This document shows, one piece after another, positions 27,215 to 37,124 of a DNA stretch of 50,619 nt. How positions within the stretch are numbered: the stretch's first letter is position 1; every line of letters begins with the position of its first letter. The position numbers were made by a program, and so were the translations under genes. The stretch comes from JBBQED01 sp038320345 (lineage in GTDB: Bacteria > Bacteroidota > Bacteroidia > AKYH767-A > OLB10), in the NCBI GenBank assembly GCA_038320345.1, contig JBBQED010000020.1, positions 1-50,619 on the forward strand. The letters run 5' to 3'. The notes beneath the pieces were generated by a model that made no database searches, was not told the origin of the DNA, and saw nothing but the letters and a program-made list of their open reading frames with translations.

Positions 27215-30200
27215 ATGAAAATGTTTAGATATAAAATAGTACTGAGTCTTGCGCTGCTGATTGGCTGGGCGACCTCTTCTTCTGCAAAGGAGAATGTCGG
27301 AGTGAGAACGGCCTCGACCAACAATTCCGGTGCTAAGACCGCTGCAAATTGTGTGATTACAGCTTCACAAACTGACCTTGATGTGAATGGTGTGCGTGCC
27401 CGTATTCTTGTGGGTGGCGATTTATGGTGGGATCCAGTTGGACAAACACCTTATTATGAAGTGCCTATTGGAAGTGGTAAAACTTGTATCTACGCCGGAT
27501 CAATATGGATCGGTGGTTTTGATAAACAAGGTCAGCTGAAAGTAGCAGGCCAGACTTATCGTCAACAAGGTGCAAATGATTTCTGGGGCGGACCAATTAG
27601 CAAAGATCCTGCAAATAATACTTTAAATATTTCTGCAGATCGTTGTGCTGAATTTGATCGCTTCTGGACGATTACCAAAAAAGAAGTTGAAGATTTCACA
27701 AATGGAGGAGAAGCAACTCAGGTAATTAAAGAATGGCCAGGTAACGGAAATGTTGCTGCTGGTGAATTGCCTCAATTGGCACCTTTCTATGATGCCGATA
27801 ATGATGGCGTTTACGATTATACAAAAGGTGATTATCCTTATTATCTGATAAGTGGAGATTATGCTATCGATCCAAACTCTAATCGCCCAGTTTGTAATGA
27901 TTACCTCTTTGGTGACAAAACAATCTGGTGGGTATTTAATGATGTTGGAAATGTTAAGACAGAAACGAACTCCGATCCAATTGGACTTGAAATTCGTGCT
28001 CAAGCATTTGCTTTTAAAACAGCGGATGAAATTAACTTCATGACTTTCTACAAATACCAAATCATTAACCGTTCAAGTGACTCTTTGCTCCAAACTTATA
28101 TGGGCGTATGGTGTGATCCAGATCTTGGAAATGCTTCAGATGATTATGTGGGTTGTGATGTTGGTCTTGGATTAGGTTATGTATATAACGGAGATCCAGA
28201 TGATGATGGTGCTGGTGGTTACGGAACTAATCCTCCTGCTGTGGGTATCGACTTCTTCCAAGGTCCGCTTGCGGATGCCAATGATGGAATCGATAATAAC
28301 AAAGATGGTGTTACTGATGAGCCGGGTGAGCAAATCATCATGTCTAAATTCGTTTACTATACAAATACTAATAATGTTCCTAATGGTAATCCATTCGTAA
28401 CGGATGATTATTATGATTACCTCACTGGAACATGGTTAGATGGTTTACCGATTACCTATGGTGGTGATGGTCGTGGAAATGGTACAAACCCTACAACTAC
28501 TCCATGTAACTATATGTTCCCTGGAACAACTGATCCTTTATTTACGACTAACTGGACTATGGCAACTGGTGGAATTCAACCTACTGATATGCGTTGGTTG
28601 CAATCAGCAGGTCAGTTCTCTCTAGCTCCAGGTGCAATTAACTATATAACTACAGGTGTTATATGGAACCGTACTACTAGTGGAGGACCTTTAGCTTCTG
28701 TATCTCTTGTTAAACTTGGAGATAATAAAGCACAAGCCTTATTTGATAATTGCTTTAAAGTATTGGATGGTCCAAATGCTCCTGATATTGCTGTTCGCGA
28801 ATTAGATCAACAAATTATTCTTGCATTGGAGAATACCCGTAATGAAAAAGTAGAGAAGTATCAACAGATCGATCCTACTATACCTGCTTATGTTCCTGTA
28901 GATTCAACGTTTGATACTCTGGCAACAGATGAAAGAGAATATAGATTCCAAGGATACCGCCTTTATCAAGTTTCAGATGCAACGGTTTCAGATGCGGATC
29001 TTGCTGATCCTGCTAAAGCAAAATTAATTGCGCAAATAGATCTGAAAGATACGATCAGTCAAATTGTAAATTTCAATTTTGATGCAACATTAAATGCATA
29101 CGTTCCTATTGAAAAAGCATCTGGTGACGCTTCATGGAACAAAGGAATCTATCATACATTCGTGATTGATCTAGATTATTTCACGCAGAAAAAACTGGCG
29201 AATTATAAAGCTTATTATTATCTGTGTGTCTCTTATGCCTATAATAATTTCCGTCCTTTTGATCCTAATAATGGTTCATTTACACAGAGCCGTCCTTATG
29301 TTCAAGGTCGTAACAATATCAAAATTTATTCTGCAATTCCTCATAAACCTCAGGTTGAAAATTCTGGAACTGTATTCAATACCTTCTATGGTGGTGGCGT
29401 ACAGATTACACGTATCGAAGGTCAGGGTAATGGTGGTGTAGTATTAGATATGTCGGAAGCAAGTGTAAATGAAGCATTAACAAGTGCTGAATCACGTGCA
29501 TTGCATCCTTCTTATGAATTAGGAGCAGGTCCTCTGAACATTAGCGTTTATGATCCTATGGCCGTTAAAGCAGGTGGATTTAAACTTGCTTTCAATGGCA
29601 TTACCGATACCGATAATTGGGATTTATTTGATAAAACGAGTGGAACTAAAATCGACTCTAGTTTATTCCCAATTGGTATTCCTTATGAGCAACTTGTTGA
29701 ATCTAATAAAATTGCTATCAAAGCGAGTAAAATTACCGGTAACGAACCTGGTGATGTTGCTACAGCGGAAAGAAATGGATTCCAAGAAGCAACTCAAGAA
29801 TTTGCTGGTACCGAATGGCTCACTGGTGTTGTTGATGTAGATGGTACAACTTCTTCAGATTGGATATTATCTGGTATTGCAGCCGGTGATCTTGGTAGTG
29901 GTAGCGGAAAGTTTGATCCAACCGAAGTTTATGAAGGTGTATTAAGTGGAACTTGGGCTCCTTTTAAAATGGTAGATAAATTAAAAGTAGGTGCACCTAA
30001 ATTTAATAATGCTGCAATTGAAGCACAGTTAAACTGGTTGTCATTGGCTAGCGTGGACGTTGTTATTACGAATGATAAGAGCAAATGGACCCGTTGTATA
30101 GTATTTGAAACTGGTGAAGATGGATTTGTAAACGAAGGCGCAGCAAAGAAATTTGATAAGCGTAAACATGAATCAGTTGACAAAGATGGAAAAGGCGTAA

Positions 30201-31135
30201 GTGATCCTTCAGCAAATGCTGCCGATGCAACGCTTACAAGTTCTACAGGAATGGGTTGGTTCCCAGGTTATGCTATCAATATCGAAACTGGTGAAAGATT
30301 GAATATGGCTTTCGGTGAAAATTCTTCTGCTACTAGTGAAAACGGTGCAGATATGATCTGGAATCCAACAAGCTCAACAGATAATGTAAATGGTAATGTA
30401 AATTTTGGTGGCGGACATTATATATATGTCTTTAACCGTGGAATTACAGGTACTGCTACTGATCAACCGAATTACGATCGTGGATTCAAAATGGATTCTC
30501 TGATGACATTCGTTGCTTCACCTACTACAGCAAAACGTAGTGTATTCAAAGATTGTATCTGGACATCGCTCGCATTATTGAAACCTGGTGCATCGCTGTT
30601 GGCTTCTGATGTGAAAATTAGACTTCGTGTAAATAGAGATTACCGTCAGTTCCTTTCTATTGGTGACGTTGCTGTGAACGGTTCAAACCCACTGTATGAA
30701 TTCGAAATTCCAGCTTCTCTTGAGCCTTCGAAGAATGTTCAAGCAACAGCAAATTCTGCGCTGGATCTGATAAGAGTAGTTCCTAATCCTTATTATGCCT
30801 ATTCTTCTTACGAGAAAACCAGAATCGATCAGTTAGATAATCGTGTACGCATCGTAAATCTTCCATCAAAATGTAAGATCTCGATTTATACGATAAACGG
30901 AACCTTGGTTCGTCAGTTTAAACGTGATATCATCGCAGATGCCTCAGAAGGACAAGCGGTAACAGAAGGTCAGGATTATAATCTCGCGACTACCCTCGAC
31001 TGGGATATGAAAAATACTGCTGGTATCACAGTAGCTAGTGGTGTTTACCTGATTCATATTAATGCAGGTGCTATTGGAGAAAAAGTAGTTAAGTGGTTCG
31101 GAATAATGCGTCCGATTGATCTTGATTCATTCTAA
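27215..31135 (+). CDS. giant secreted Asp-rich protein with T9SS-like C-terminal domain
   Basis: A 1306-residue secreted protein (signal peptide ending TSSSAKE, about residue 25). It contains several short Asp-rich loops that look like calcium-binding (thrombospondin type 3 or dockerin-like) sites: DADNDGVYDY near 193, GDPDDDGAGG near 326 and DGIDNNKDGVTDE near 356. The last 100 or so residues (VRIVNLPSKCKISIYTINGT, then TVASGVYLIHINAG and EKVVKWFGIM) resemble the FlgD-like/Ig-like C-terminal fold used for type IX secretion sorting. Its middle part is beta-rich and I do not recognise it. Position between a TonB receptor and a PorV/PorQ-like protein suggests a surface or exported protein working with both. 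Size and composition suggest a structural or adhesion role; this is inference. Confidence 0.8.
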   Translation: MKMFRYKIVLSLALLIGWATSSSAKENVGVRTASTNNSGAKTAANCVITASQTDLDVNGVRARILVGGDLWWDPVGQTPYYEVPIGSGKTCIYAGSIWIGGFDKQGQLKVAGQTYRQQGANDFWGGPISKDPANNTLNISADRCAEFDRFWTITKKEVEDFTNGGEATQVIKEWPGNGNVAAGELPQLAPFYDADNDGVYDYTKGDYPYYLISGDYAIDPNSNRPVCNDYLFGDKTIWWVFNDVGNVKTETNSDPIGLEIRAQAFAFKTADEINFMTFYKYQIINRSSDSLLQTYMGVWCDPDLGNASDDYVGCDVGLGLGYVYNGDPDDDGAGGYGTNPPAVGIDFFQGPLADANDGIDNNKDGVTDEPGEQIIMSKFVYYTNTNNVPNGNPFVTDDYYDYLTGTWLDGLPITYGGDGRGNGTNPTTTPCNYMFPGTTDPLFTTNWTMATGGIQPTDMRWLQSAGQFSLAPGAINYITTGVIWNRTTSGGPLASVSLVKLGDNKAQALFDNCFKVLDGPNAPDIAVRELDQQIILALENTRNEKVEKYQQIDPTIPAYVPVDSTFDTLATDEREYRFQGYRLYQVSDATVSDADLADPAKAKLIAQIDLKDTISQIVNFNFDATLNAYVPIEKASGDASWNKGIYHTFVIDLDYFTQKKLANYKAYYYLCVSYAYNNFRPFDPNNGSFTQSRPYVQGRNNIKIYSAIPHKPQVENSGTVFNTFYGGGVQITRIEGQGNGGVVLDMSEASVNEALTSAESRALHPSYELGAGPLNISVYDPMAVKAGGFKLAFNGITDTDNWDLFDKTSGTKIDSSLFPIGIPYEQLVESNKIAIKASKITGNEPGDVATAERNGFQEATQEFAGTEWLTGVVDVDGTTSSDWILSGIAAGDLGSGSGKFDPTEVYEGVLSGTWAPFKMVDKLKVGAPKFNNAAIEAQLNWLSLASVDVVITNDKSKWTRCIVFETGEDGFVNEGAAKKFDKRKHESVDKDGKGVSDPSANAADATLTSSTGMGWFPGYAINIETGERLNMAFGENSSATSENGADMIWNPTSSTDNVNGNVNFGGGHYIYVFNRGITGTATDQPNYDRGFKMDSLMTFVASPTTAKRSVFKDCIWTSLALLKPGASLLASDVKIRLRVNRDYRQFLSIGDVAVNGSNPLYEFEIPASLEPSKNVQATANSALDLIRVVPNPYYAYSSYEKTRIDQLDNRVRIVNLPSKCKISIYTINGTLVRQFKRDIIADASEGQAVTEGQDYNLATTLDWDMKNTAGITVASGVYLIHINAGAIGEKVVKWFGIMRPIDLDSF

Positions 31136-31168
31136 TTCCTGACTTACTAAACAACAATCTGACCTGAT

Positions 31169-32233
31169 ATGAAAAAAATTCTAAAATATATATTCAGTGT
31201 TTCTACGATTCTGATAATCCCTGCAACGGTTGTTCTTGCAGGTAATGAAGATCGCGCCGGACAAGCAGGAGCTAGTGAATTGCTCATCAATCCATGGGCG
31301 CGTAGCTCTGGATGGGGTGGTGCTAATTCAGCAATGGTTCAAGGTATCGAAGCCATGAATATTAACGTTGCCGGATTATCCTACGTGAAAGGAACCGAAA
31401 TTCTTTTCTGTAATACCCAATGGTTAAAAGGATCTGATGTAAAAATCAACTCCTTCGGTCTTGCTCAAAAAGTTGGGGAATCCGGAGCAATGGGCTTAAG
31501 CATTATGTCTGTCGGTTTTGGTGATATCGAAAGAACCACTGAAACTCAACCGGATGGTGGATCTGGAACATTTAGTCCTCAGTTCCTGAATATCGGTCTG
31601 AGCTATTCTAAAGAGTTCAGTAATAGTATTCACGGAGGTATGACCTTACGATTGATTTCTGAATCCATCAGTGATGTAAAATCTCAAGGTGTTGCTGTTG
31701 ATGCCGGTATTCAATATGTAACAGGTTTCAATGAAGCAAAAGATAACCTCAAATTTGGGATCGCACTGCGTAATGTAGGAACACCTATGAAGTTCAGTGG
31801 TGAAGGTTTAGCATTCCGTAATGATAATCAGACTACTAATATCAATGTGCTTCAGGAGCAACGTACACAGGATTATGAATTACCTTCACTGGTAAGCATT
31901 GGATTATCTTACGATTTCAAACTAGCCGTTGATCATCGCTTAACTGCTGCTGGTAACTTCACTTCTAATTCTTTTATCCGTGATCAGTTCGCTGTTGGTG
32001 TTGAATATGGATTCAAAAACATGTTCATGATCAGAGGTGGATATACGTTCGATAAAAAGGATAAAAATGCTATTACCGATCAACGTATTAGTGCCATGTT
32101 AGGTGCTAGCGCAGGTATAACACTTCAGGTGCCACTTGGAAAATCTGGTAAAATGTTTGGTATTGATTATTCCTATCGTGCTACTGAAACATTCGATGGA
32201 ACGCATTCCTTCGGAGTTCGTTTAACACTCTAA
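31169..32233 (+). CDS. PorV/PorQ-family outer-membrane protein
   Basis: A 354-residue protein with signal peptide (ending VVLAG, about residue 25) and the PorV/PorQ N-terminal signature AGQAGASELLINPWARSSGWGGANSAMVQGIEAMNIN, seen at residues 28-66 in overlapping short motifs (for example ARSSGWGGA). The remainder is an FadL-like beta-barrel of 14 or so strands with a C-terminal aromatic-rich end (THSFGVRLTL). PorV is the type IX secretion shuttle that carries cargo from the translocon to the cell-surface attachment complex. Several paralogues are usual per genome, so this copy may be dedicated to the upstream 1306-residue protein. It is the third gene of the operon and is followed by a strong terminator. 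Confidence 0.85.
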   Translation: MKKILKYIFSVSTILIIPATVVLAGNEDRAGQAGASELLINPWARSSGWGGANSAMVQGIEAMNINVAGLSYVKGTEILFCNTQWLKGSDVKINSFGLAQKVGESGAMGLSIMSVGFGDIERTTETQPDGGSGTFSPQFLNIGLSYSKEFSNSIHGGMTLRLISESISDVKSQGVAVDAGIQYVTGFNEAKDNLKFGIALRNVGTPMKFSGEGLAFRNDNQTTNINVLQEQRTQDYELPSLVSIGLSYDFKLAVDHRLTAAGNFTSNSFIRDQFAVGVEYGFKNMFMIRGGYTFDKKDKNAITDQRISAMLGASAGITLQVPLGKSGKMFGIDYSYRATETFDGTHSFGVRLTL

Positions 32234-32252
32234 TAATTCATTACGCATACCG

Positions 32253-32292
32253 GAAGACCCCCGCTGATGAAGCAGGGGTCTTCCTCGTTTTT
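32253..32292 (+). terminator. terminator of the TonB receptor/PorV operon
   Basis: A 13-bp stem (32253-32265 with 32271-32283, one C-A mismatch) with loop GATGA, followed by CTCGTTTTTCTT. It closes the three-gene operon upstream of greA. Confidence 0.8.
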
Positions 32293-32294
32293 CT

Positions 32295-32302
32295 TACCTT
32301 TG
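32295..32302 (+). promoter_or_regulatory. candidate -7 element for greA
   Basis: TACCTTTG matches the TAnnTTTG consensus 30 bp upstream of the greA start. No TTG is found 19-20 bp further upstream, so this is only a partial promoter call. Confidence 0.4.
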
Positions 32303-32332
32303 TCGAATATTGAAATAACTTTTAGCTAGACC

Positions 32333-32809
32333 ATGTCGAAGATTACTTACCTGACTGAAGAAGGATTGCGTAAGCTCCAGGCAGATTTAAATTACCTGAA
32401 GACGATCGAACGTCCGAATATCTCACGCCAGATCGCTGAAGCTCGCGATAAAGGGGACCTTTCTGAAAATGCCGAATACGATGCAGCTAAAGATGCTCAA
32501 GGGCTTCTGGAATTAAAAATTTCTAAAATGGAAGATCTGGTAGCTACTTCCAGATTGATCGATGAATCGAAACTGGATATCTCCAAAGTTTCTGTTTTGT
32601 GTAAAGTGAAAATTAGAAATGTGAGTAATAAAGCTGAAATGACCTATATGCTCGTTGCTGAAAATGAAGCTGATCTTAAAGCAGGAAGAATTTCAGTAGG
32701 CTCTCCAATAGGAAAAGGACTCTTAGGAAAAAGAATCGGTGAAATTGCCGATATCACTACGCCGAATGGTACCTTGAAATTTGAAGTGCTTGATATTGCA
32801 CTAGGATAA
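32333..32809 (+). CDS. greA: transcription elongation factor GreA
   Basis: A 158-residue protein with the full GreA layout. The N-terminal coiled coil (about 1-75) has the tip signature GDLSENAEYDAAK, with the acidic residues that enter the RNA-polymerase secondary channel. The C-terminal FKBP-like domain (80-158) ends GTLKFEVLDI. GreA triggers cleavage of backtracked RNA. The HIT gene starts 17 bp downstream, so the two are probably cotranscribed. Confidence 0.96.
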   Translation: MSKITYLTEEGLRKLQADLNYLKTIERPNISRQIAEARDKGDLSENAEYDAAKDAQGLLELKISKMEDLVATSRLIDESKLDISKVSVLCKVKIRNVSNKAEMTYMLVAENEADLKAGRISVGSPIGKGLLGKRIGEIADITTPNGTLKFEVLDIALG

Positions 32810-32826
32810 TTCTGTAATTTCCGATT

Positions 32827-33219
32827 ATGGCTTCCATTTTTACACGAATAGTGAATGGGGAAATCCCAGCTTATAAAATTGCAGAGAACGAACATTTTCT
32901 GGCTTTTCTCGATGTGATGCCACTCGTCCCAGGTCATACGCTGGTGATCCCGAAGAAAGAAATAGATTATATTTTCAGTCTGGACGATGAGACCTATCAA
33001 CAACTGTGGTTGTTTGCTAAGCAGATCTCTAATGCTGTACAGCAAGCCATTCCTTGTAAACGGATAGGCATTGCCGTTATAGGACTCGAAGTACCTCATG
33101 CTCATATCCACCTTGTACCGCTTAACCATGTAGGCGATATTAATTTTACCCAACCTAAAATGAAACCTTCTCCGGAAGAACTAGCGGCTGTTGCTGAAAA
33201 AATCAGATCTTTTTGCTGA
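32827..33219 (+). CDS. HIT-family nucleotide hydrolase (HINT-like)
   Basis: A 130-residue protein with the HIT fold. It starts with SIFTRIVNGEIPAYKIAEN, has the substrate segment PGHTLVIPKKEIDYIF, and the catalytic histidine triad in PHAHIHLVPLN. The family hydrolyses or transfers nucleotidyl groups (AMP-lysine, adenosine phosphoramidates, diadenosine polyphosphates). The physiological substrate is unknown. It is downstream of greA in the same transcription unit and convergent with ruvC, whose stop lies 14 bp away. Confidence 0.93.
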   Translation: MASIFTRIVNGEIPAYKIAENEHFLAFLDVMPLVPGHTLVIPKKEIDYIFSLDDETYQQLWLFAKQISNAVQQAIPCKRIGIAVIGLEVPHAHIHLVPLNHVGDINFTQPKMKPSPEELAAVAEKIRSFC

Positions 33220-33233
33220 TTTAAAAATTACCT

Positions 33234-33827
33234 TTATTTCTTTTTTAATCGATCTGGATTGTCTGTTAAAAATGCTCCCCATCCTCCGTAACTTTTCTTG
33301 CTTCCTTTCACTGCTGGATTAATACTCTTCTTTTTTGAGGCGATTATATTATTCTGAAATGAATGGCAAACCGCAACTCCTAAGGCATCGGTGGCATCCA
33401 AAAATTTAGGCTGCTCTTCAAAATTTAATAATCCTTGTAACATGATCGCTACTTGTTCTTTGCTAGCCGCTCCCCTTCCTGTAATCGATTGTTTTATTCT
33501 TCTTGGGGAATAACCGAATACTGGAATTTGTCGGTACAACGCAGCAGCAATAGCAACACCTTGCGCCCTTCCCAGCTTCAACATGGATTGCACATTCTTT
33601 CCAAAGAAGGGCTCTTCAATGGCCATCTCATCCGGAATATGTTCTTCAATGAGTTGTAAAATGGTGTCGAATATTTTTTTCAATCGATCATAATGCTCCG
33701 TTTCGGTATTCAACTTTAAAACACCCGCTGCAACCAATCTTATTTCCTTGCCTTTCACCGCTATTACTCCATAACCCATTACCACAGTGCCTGGATCAAT
33801 GCCTAAAATCACGCGCTCTTTGTTCAT
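33234..33827 (-). CDS. ruvC: Holliday junction resolvase RuvC
   Basis: A 197-residue protein. The RNase H-like active site is visible: Asp11 in GIDPGT, Glu in AIEEPFFGKN, and the acidic pair in FLDATDALGVA. The ITGRGAASKEQV segment is also typical. RuvC cuts Holliday junctions with RuvAB. The C-terminal tail of about 35 residues is Lys/Ser-rich and longer than in many RuvC proteins. The gene starts one base after the stop of the TrmH-like gene and is surely cotranscribed with it. Together with mutS this makes a small DNA-repair neighbourhood. Confidence 0.95.
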   Translation of the reverse strand: MNKERVILGIDPGTVVMGYGVIAVKGKEIRLVAAGVLKLNTETEHYDRLKKIFDTILQLIEEHIPDEMAIEEPFFGKNVQSMLKLGRAQGVAIAAALYRQIPVFGYSPRRIKQSITGRGAASKEQVAIMLQGLLNFEEQPKFLDATDALGVAVCHSFQNNIIASKKKSINPAVKGSKKSYGGWGAFLTDNPDRLKKK

Positions 33828-33828
33828 C

Positions 33829-34368
33829 TTACTTTACTTGCTGCTCAAGATACTGACGATAAACTTCCCAGCAAATAATACCTCCACAAACGGAAACATT
33901 CAAGGAGTGTTTGATTCCTTCTTGCGGAATTTCGATACATCCATCACAAGCATCAATCACCTCCTGACTAACTCCATCCATTTCATGTCCAAGGATAAGT
34001 GCAACAGGTCCTGAACTTGCTTTAAACGCATTTAAGGGGATACTTCCTCTTACCTGTTCAATAGCATACACTTTATACCCGCCTGTTCGTAAATTTTTTA
34101 TCGACTCAAGAGTGTCTTCAAAATGGATCCATTTTACGGAAGAGGTAGCTCCTAAAGCGGTCTTTAAAACCTCTTTATTGGGAGGGCAAGCAGTGATGCC
34201 ACAGAGATGAATCTCCTTGATCCTGAATGCATCAGCAGTCCGGAATATAGAGCCTGTATTGAGGGCGCTGCGTACATTGTCCAGTACAATTATAAGTGGG
34301 AGTTTATCCCCGGTCAAGTAATCTTGGAGGCTTGGCCTTTCCAGTTCGTCGTTACGTAGCTTCTGCAC
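33829..34368 (-). CDS. SpoU/TrmH-family RNA 2'-O-methyltransferase
   Basis: A 179-residue protein with the SPOUT trefoil-knot signatures: motif 1 VLDNVRSALNTGSIFRTADAF, seen in residues 29-49; motif 2 LILGHEMDGVS; and motif 3 IEIPQEGIKHSLNVSVCGGI. Motif 3 has the usual Ser-Leu-Asn-Val core. These enzymes methylate ribose 2'-OH in tRNA or rRNA using S-adenosylmethionine. Without an RNA-binding extension the target is not determinable; TrmL- or TrmH-like activity is possible. It lies 30 bp from the divergent mutS. A TAACTTTG element at 34388-34395 (minus strand) lies close to the start. Confidence 0.88.
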   Translation of the reverse strand: MQKLRNDELERPSLQDYLTGDKLPLIIVLDNVRSALNTGSIFRTADAFRIKEIHLCGITACPPNKEVLKTALGATSSVKWIHFEDTLESIKNLRTGGYKVYAIEQVRGSIPLNAFKASSGPVALILGHEMDGVSQEVIDACDGCIEIPQEGIKHSLNVSVCGGIICWEVYRQYLEQQVK

Positions 34369-34398
34369 CTTTGGTATCTTTATCCGGCAAAGTTAGAC

Positions 34399-37029
34399 AT
34401 GGCAGCGAAAGAAGAAACACCCCTGATGCAACAGTATAACAGCATCAAGGCAAAATACCCTGATGCCCTACTTCTATTTAGAGTAGGTGATTTTTATGAA
34501 ACTTTTGGTCAGGATGCGATTAAAGCTTCGCGTGTGCTCGGAATCGTACTCACGAAAAGGAGTAATGGAGCAGCGTCAGATATGGAACTCGCAGGCTTTC
34601 CTCACCATTCGCTCGATACCTACCTTCCTAAATTGGTAAGAGCGGGGATGCGGGTTGCAATTTGTGATCAGCTAGAAGATCCTAAAACAACTAAAAAAAT
34701 TGTTAAGCGTGGGGTCACTGAAGTAATAACTCCTGGTGTAACTTTCAGCGATAAAATTCTAGATCATAAGTCTAATAATTTTCTGGCAGCTTTATATCAA
34801 CAGGAAGATCGTGCTGGTCTTGCATTGATTGATGCAAGTACAGGTGAGTTCTTAGTTGCTCAAGGTGGGAAAGATTATATCGATAAATTATTGCAGAGTT
34901 TTTCTCCAACTGAAGTATTGGTATCTCGTCAGCGTTTACAGCATTTCGAAGAGCAATACGGAAATAAATTTTATACATACGGTCTCGAAGATTGGGTATT
35001 TCAATCGCTCTTCGCACGAGAAACTTTACTGAAACATTTCGGTACCACTTCGCTGAAAGGTTTTGGTGTGGAGGAAATGAATTTAGGAATTGTAGCTGCA
35101 GGCGCTACGTTGCATTATCTGCAACAAACACAACAACAATACCTGTGTCATATTCAGGCATTATCTCGAATAGAAGAAGATAAATTTGTTTCCTTAGATC
35201 GATTTACCATTCGTAATCTAGAGCTGGTAAATAGTCCGCATGAGCAAGCCCGAACATTATTAGATGTAATGGATTTTACGGTTTCTCCAATGGGAGCAAG
35301 GCTCTTGAAAAGATGGTTACTTATGCCCTTGAAAGAATTGCATCCGGTGCAGGATCGTCTCGAGATGGTAGATTATTTTACCCGTCATCAGGAATGGTGT
35401 GATTTGTTGGAAAAACAATTGAAGCTAATTGGCGATCTCGAAAGGATCACTTCTCGAATCGCCATTCGGAAACTTACTCCTCGTGAAGCAGTGCAGTTGC
35501 GCAGAGCTTTGCAGGCTATTCAACCCGTAAAAGAATTATGTGCCCAAGCGGATAATAAATCTCTCCTTTCAACCGCAGAGATGATTAATCCTTGTCATAC
35601 ATTATTGAATAATATCAGCGAAGCATTGATGGAGGAACCTCCAACACTTATTGCTAAAGGAAATACTATTCGTCAGGGATATAATGCCGAGCTGGATGAA
35701 TTGCGTTCGATTGCCTACGAAGGAAAAGATTACCTCCTTCGAATCCAGCGTGAAGAAATTGAGAAAACCGGAATTACTTCTTTGAAGATTGCTTTTAATA
35801 ATGTTTTCGGTTACTATATTGAAGTTACAAATTCACATAAGCATAAAGTTCCTGCTGATTGGATTCGTAAGCAAACACTCGCCAATGCAGAGCGTTACAT
35901 TACGGATGAATTAAAACAATACGAAGAAAAAATTCTTGGCGCTGAAGAAAAAATCCTTGCCATTGAAGAGCGTTTGTATAGTGATCTCGTGATTGCTATG
36001 ACTGAGTACATTCCTGCACTTCAACATAATGCCGCACAAATTGCACGTCTCGATTGTCTTTTATCATTTTCGAAAGCGGCTTTGAAAAATAATTATGTGC
36101 GTCCACAGTTAAATGATGGATATGCCATCAATATTAAAAGTGGTCGTCACCCGGTATTAGAACAACAGCTCCCACTCGGCGAAGCTTATATTCCGAATGA
36201 TGTATTTCTAGATACCGATCAGCAACAAATCATCATGATTACCGGCCCTAATATGGCGGGTAAGTCTGCGCTGTTACGTCAAACGGCTTTGATCGTGCTT
36301 CTTGCACAAGCAGGATCCTTTATTCCCGCCGCAGCCGCAGAAATTGGCATGGTGGATAAAATATTTACTAGAGTAGGAGCATCTGATAATATCTCACAAG
36401 GGGAATCTACCTTTATGGTGGAGATGAATGAAACAGCAAGTATCCTGCATAATATTTCTCCAAGAAGTTTACTCTTGCTCGATGAAATTGGTAGAGGCAC
36501 TAGTACCTATGATGGGATTTCGATTGCATGGGCTATTGCAGAATACCTGCATGAGCATCCAACTGCTCGGCCTAAAACCCTTTTCGCAACACACTATCAT
36601 GAGTTAAATGAAATGAGTTCCCGATATCATCGAATCCGTAATTTTAATATTGCGATTAAAGAGAGTGGTAATCAAGTGCTCTTTTTGCGCAAATTGATTC
36701 CAGGTGGTAGTGAGCACAGTTTCGGGATTCATGTTGCCCGGATGGCTGGAATGCCTAATCAGGTTATTAAAAAGGCGCAAGAGATGCTCGAAACACTCGA
36801 AAACGCGCATAGCGATACAGGATTGTCACAAGCAGCAGCAGCTCATTCCAAACAGAAAACGGATGAGTTTCAACTCAGTTTTTTCCAACTTGATGATCCT
36901 CTCTTGGAGCAGATTCGTGATGAAATTACCAATACCGACATCAATACACTCACCCCAGTAGAGGCATTACTGAAATTAAATGAAATTAAGAAGTTGATTT
37001 CTAGAGAGAAACTCAAAATGAACAGTTGA
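34399..37029 (+). CDS. mutS: DNA mismatch repair protein MutS
   Basis: An 876-residue, full-length MutS (MutS1 type). The mismatch-recognition domain has the Phe-x-Glu motif in GDFYETFG at about residues 31-38. The connector, lever and clamp domains follow, and the ATPase has Walker A GPNMAGKS near residue 618, Walker B with LLLLDEIGRGTSTYDG, and the FATHYHEL switch. The C-terminal tail has a MutS-type helical end (VEALLKLNEIKKLI). It detects mismatches and recruits MutL. There is no clear terminator within 100 bp of its end; repeats and tRNA genes follow. Confidence 0.97.
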   Translation: MAAKEETPLMQQYNSIKAKYPDALLLFRVGDFYETFGQDAIKASRVLGIVLTKRSNGAASDMELAGFPHHSLDTYLPKLVRAGMRVAICDQLEDPKTTKKIVKRGVTEVITPGVTFSDKILDHKSNNFLAALYQQEDRAGLALIDASTGEFLVAQGGKDYIDKLLQSFSPTEVLVSRQRLQHFEEQYGNKFYTYGLEDWVFQSLFARETLLKHFGTTSLKGFGVEEMNLGIVAAGATLHYLQQTQQQYLCHIQALSRIEEDKFVSLDRFTIRNLELVNSPHEQARTLLDVMDFTVSPMGARLLKRWLLMPLKELHPVQDRLEMVDYFTRHQEWCDLLEKQLKLIGDLERITSRIAIRKLTPREAVQLRRALQAIQPVKELCAQADNKSLLSTAEMINPCHTLLNNISEALMEEPPTLIAKGNTIRQGYNAELDELRSIAYEGKDYLLRIQREEIEKTGITSLKIAFNNVFGYYIEVTNSHKHKVPADWIRKQTLANAERYITDELKQYEEKILGAEEKILAIEERLYSDLVIAMTEYIPALQHNAAQIARLDCLLSFSKAALKNNYVRPQLNDGYAINIKSGRHPVLEQQLPLGEAYIPNDVFLDTDQQQIIMITGPNMAGKSALLRQTALIVLLAQAGSFIPAAAAEIGMVDKIFTRVGASDNISQGESTFMVEMNETASILHNISPRSLLLLDEIGRGTSTYDGISIAWAIAEYLHEHPTARPKTLFATHYHELNEMSSRYHRIRNFNIAIKESGNQVLFLRKLIPGGSEHSFGIHVARMAGMPNQVIKKAQEMLETLENAHSDTGLSQAAAAHSKQKTDEFQLSFFQLDDPLLEQIRDEITNTDINTLTPVEALLKLNEIKKLISREKLKMNS

Positions 37030-37124
37030 ACATTTGGTTGGTAACTGCTTCCCGATGTATTTTTGCCCTCCCGCTAAAAAGGTGTGAATGAATTTTCACT
37101 GGAAAAGCAGGAATTATTACGAGT

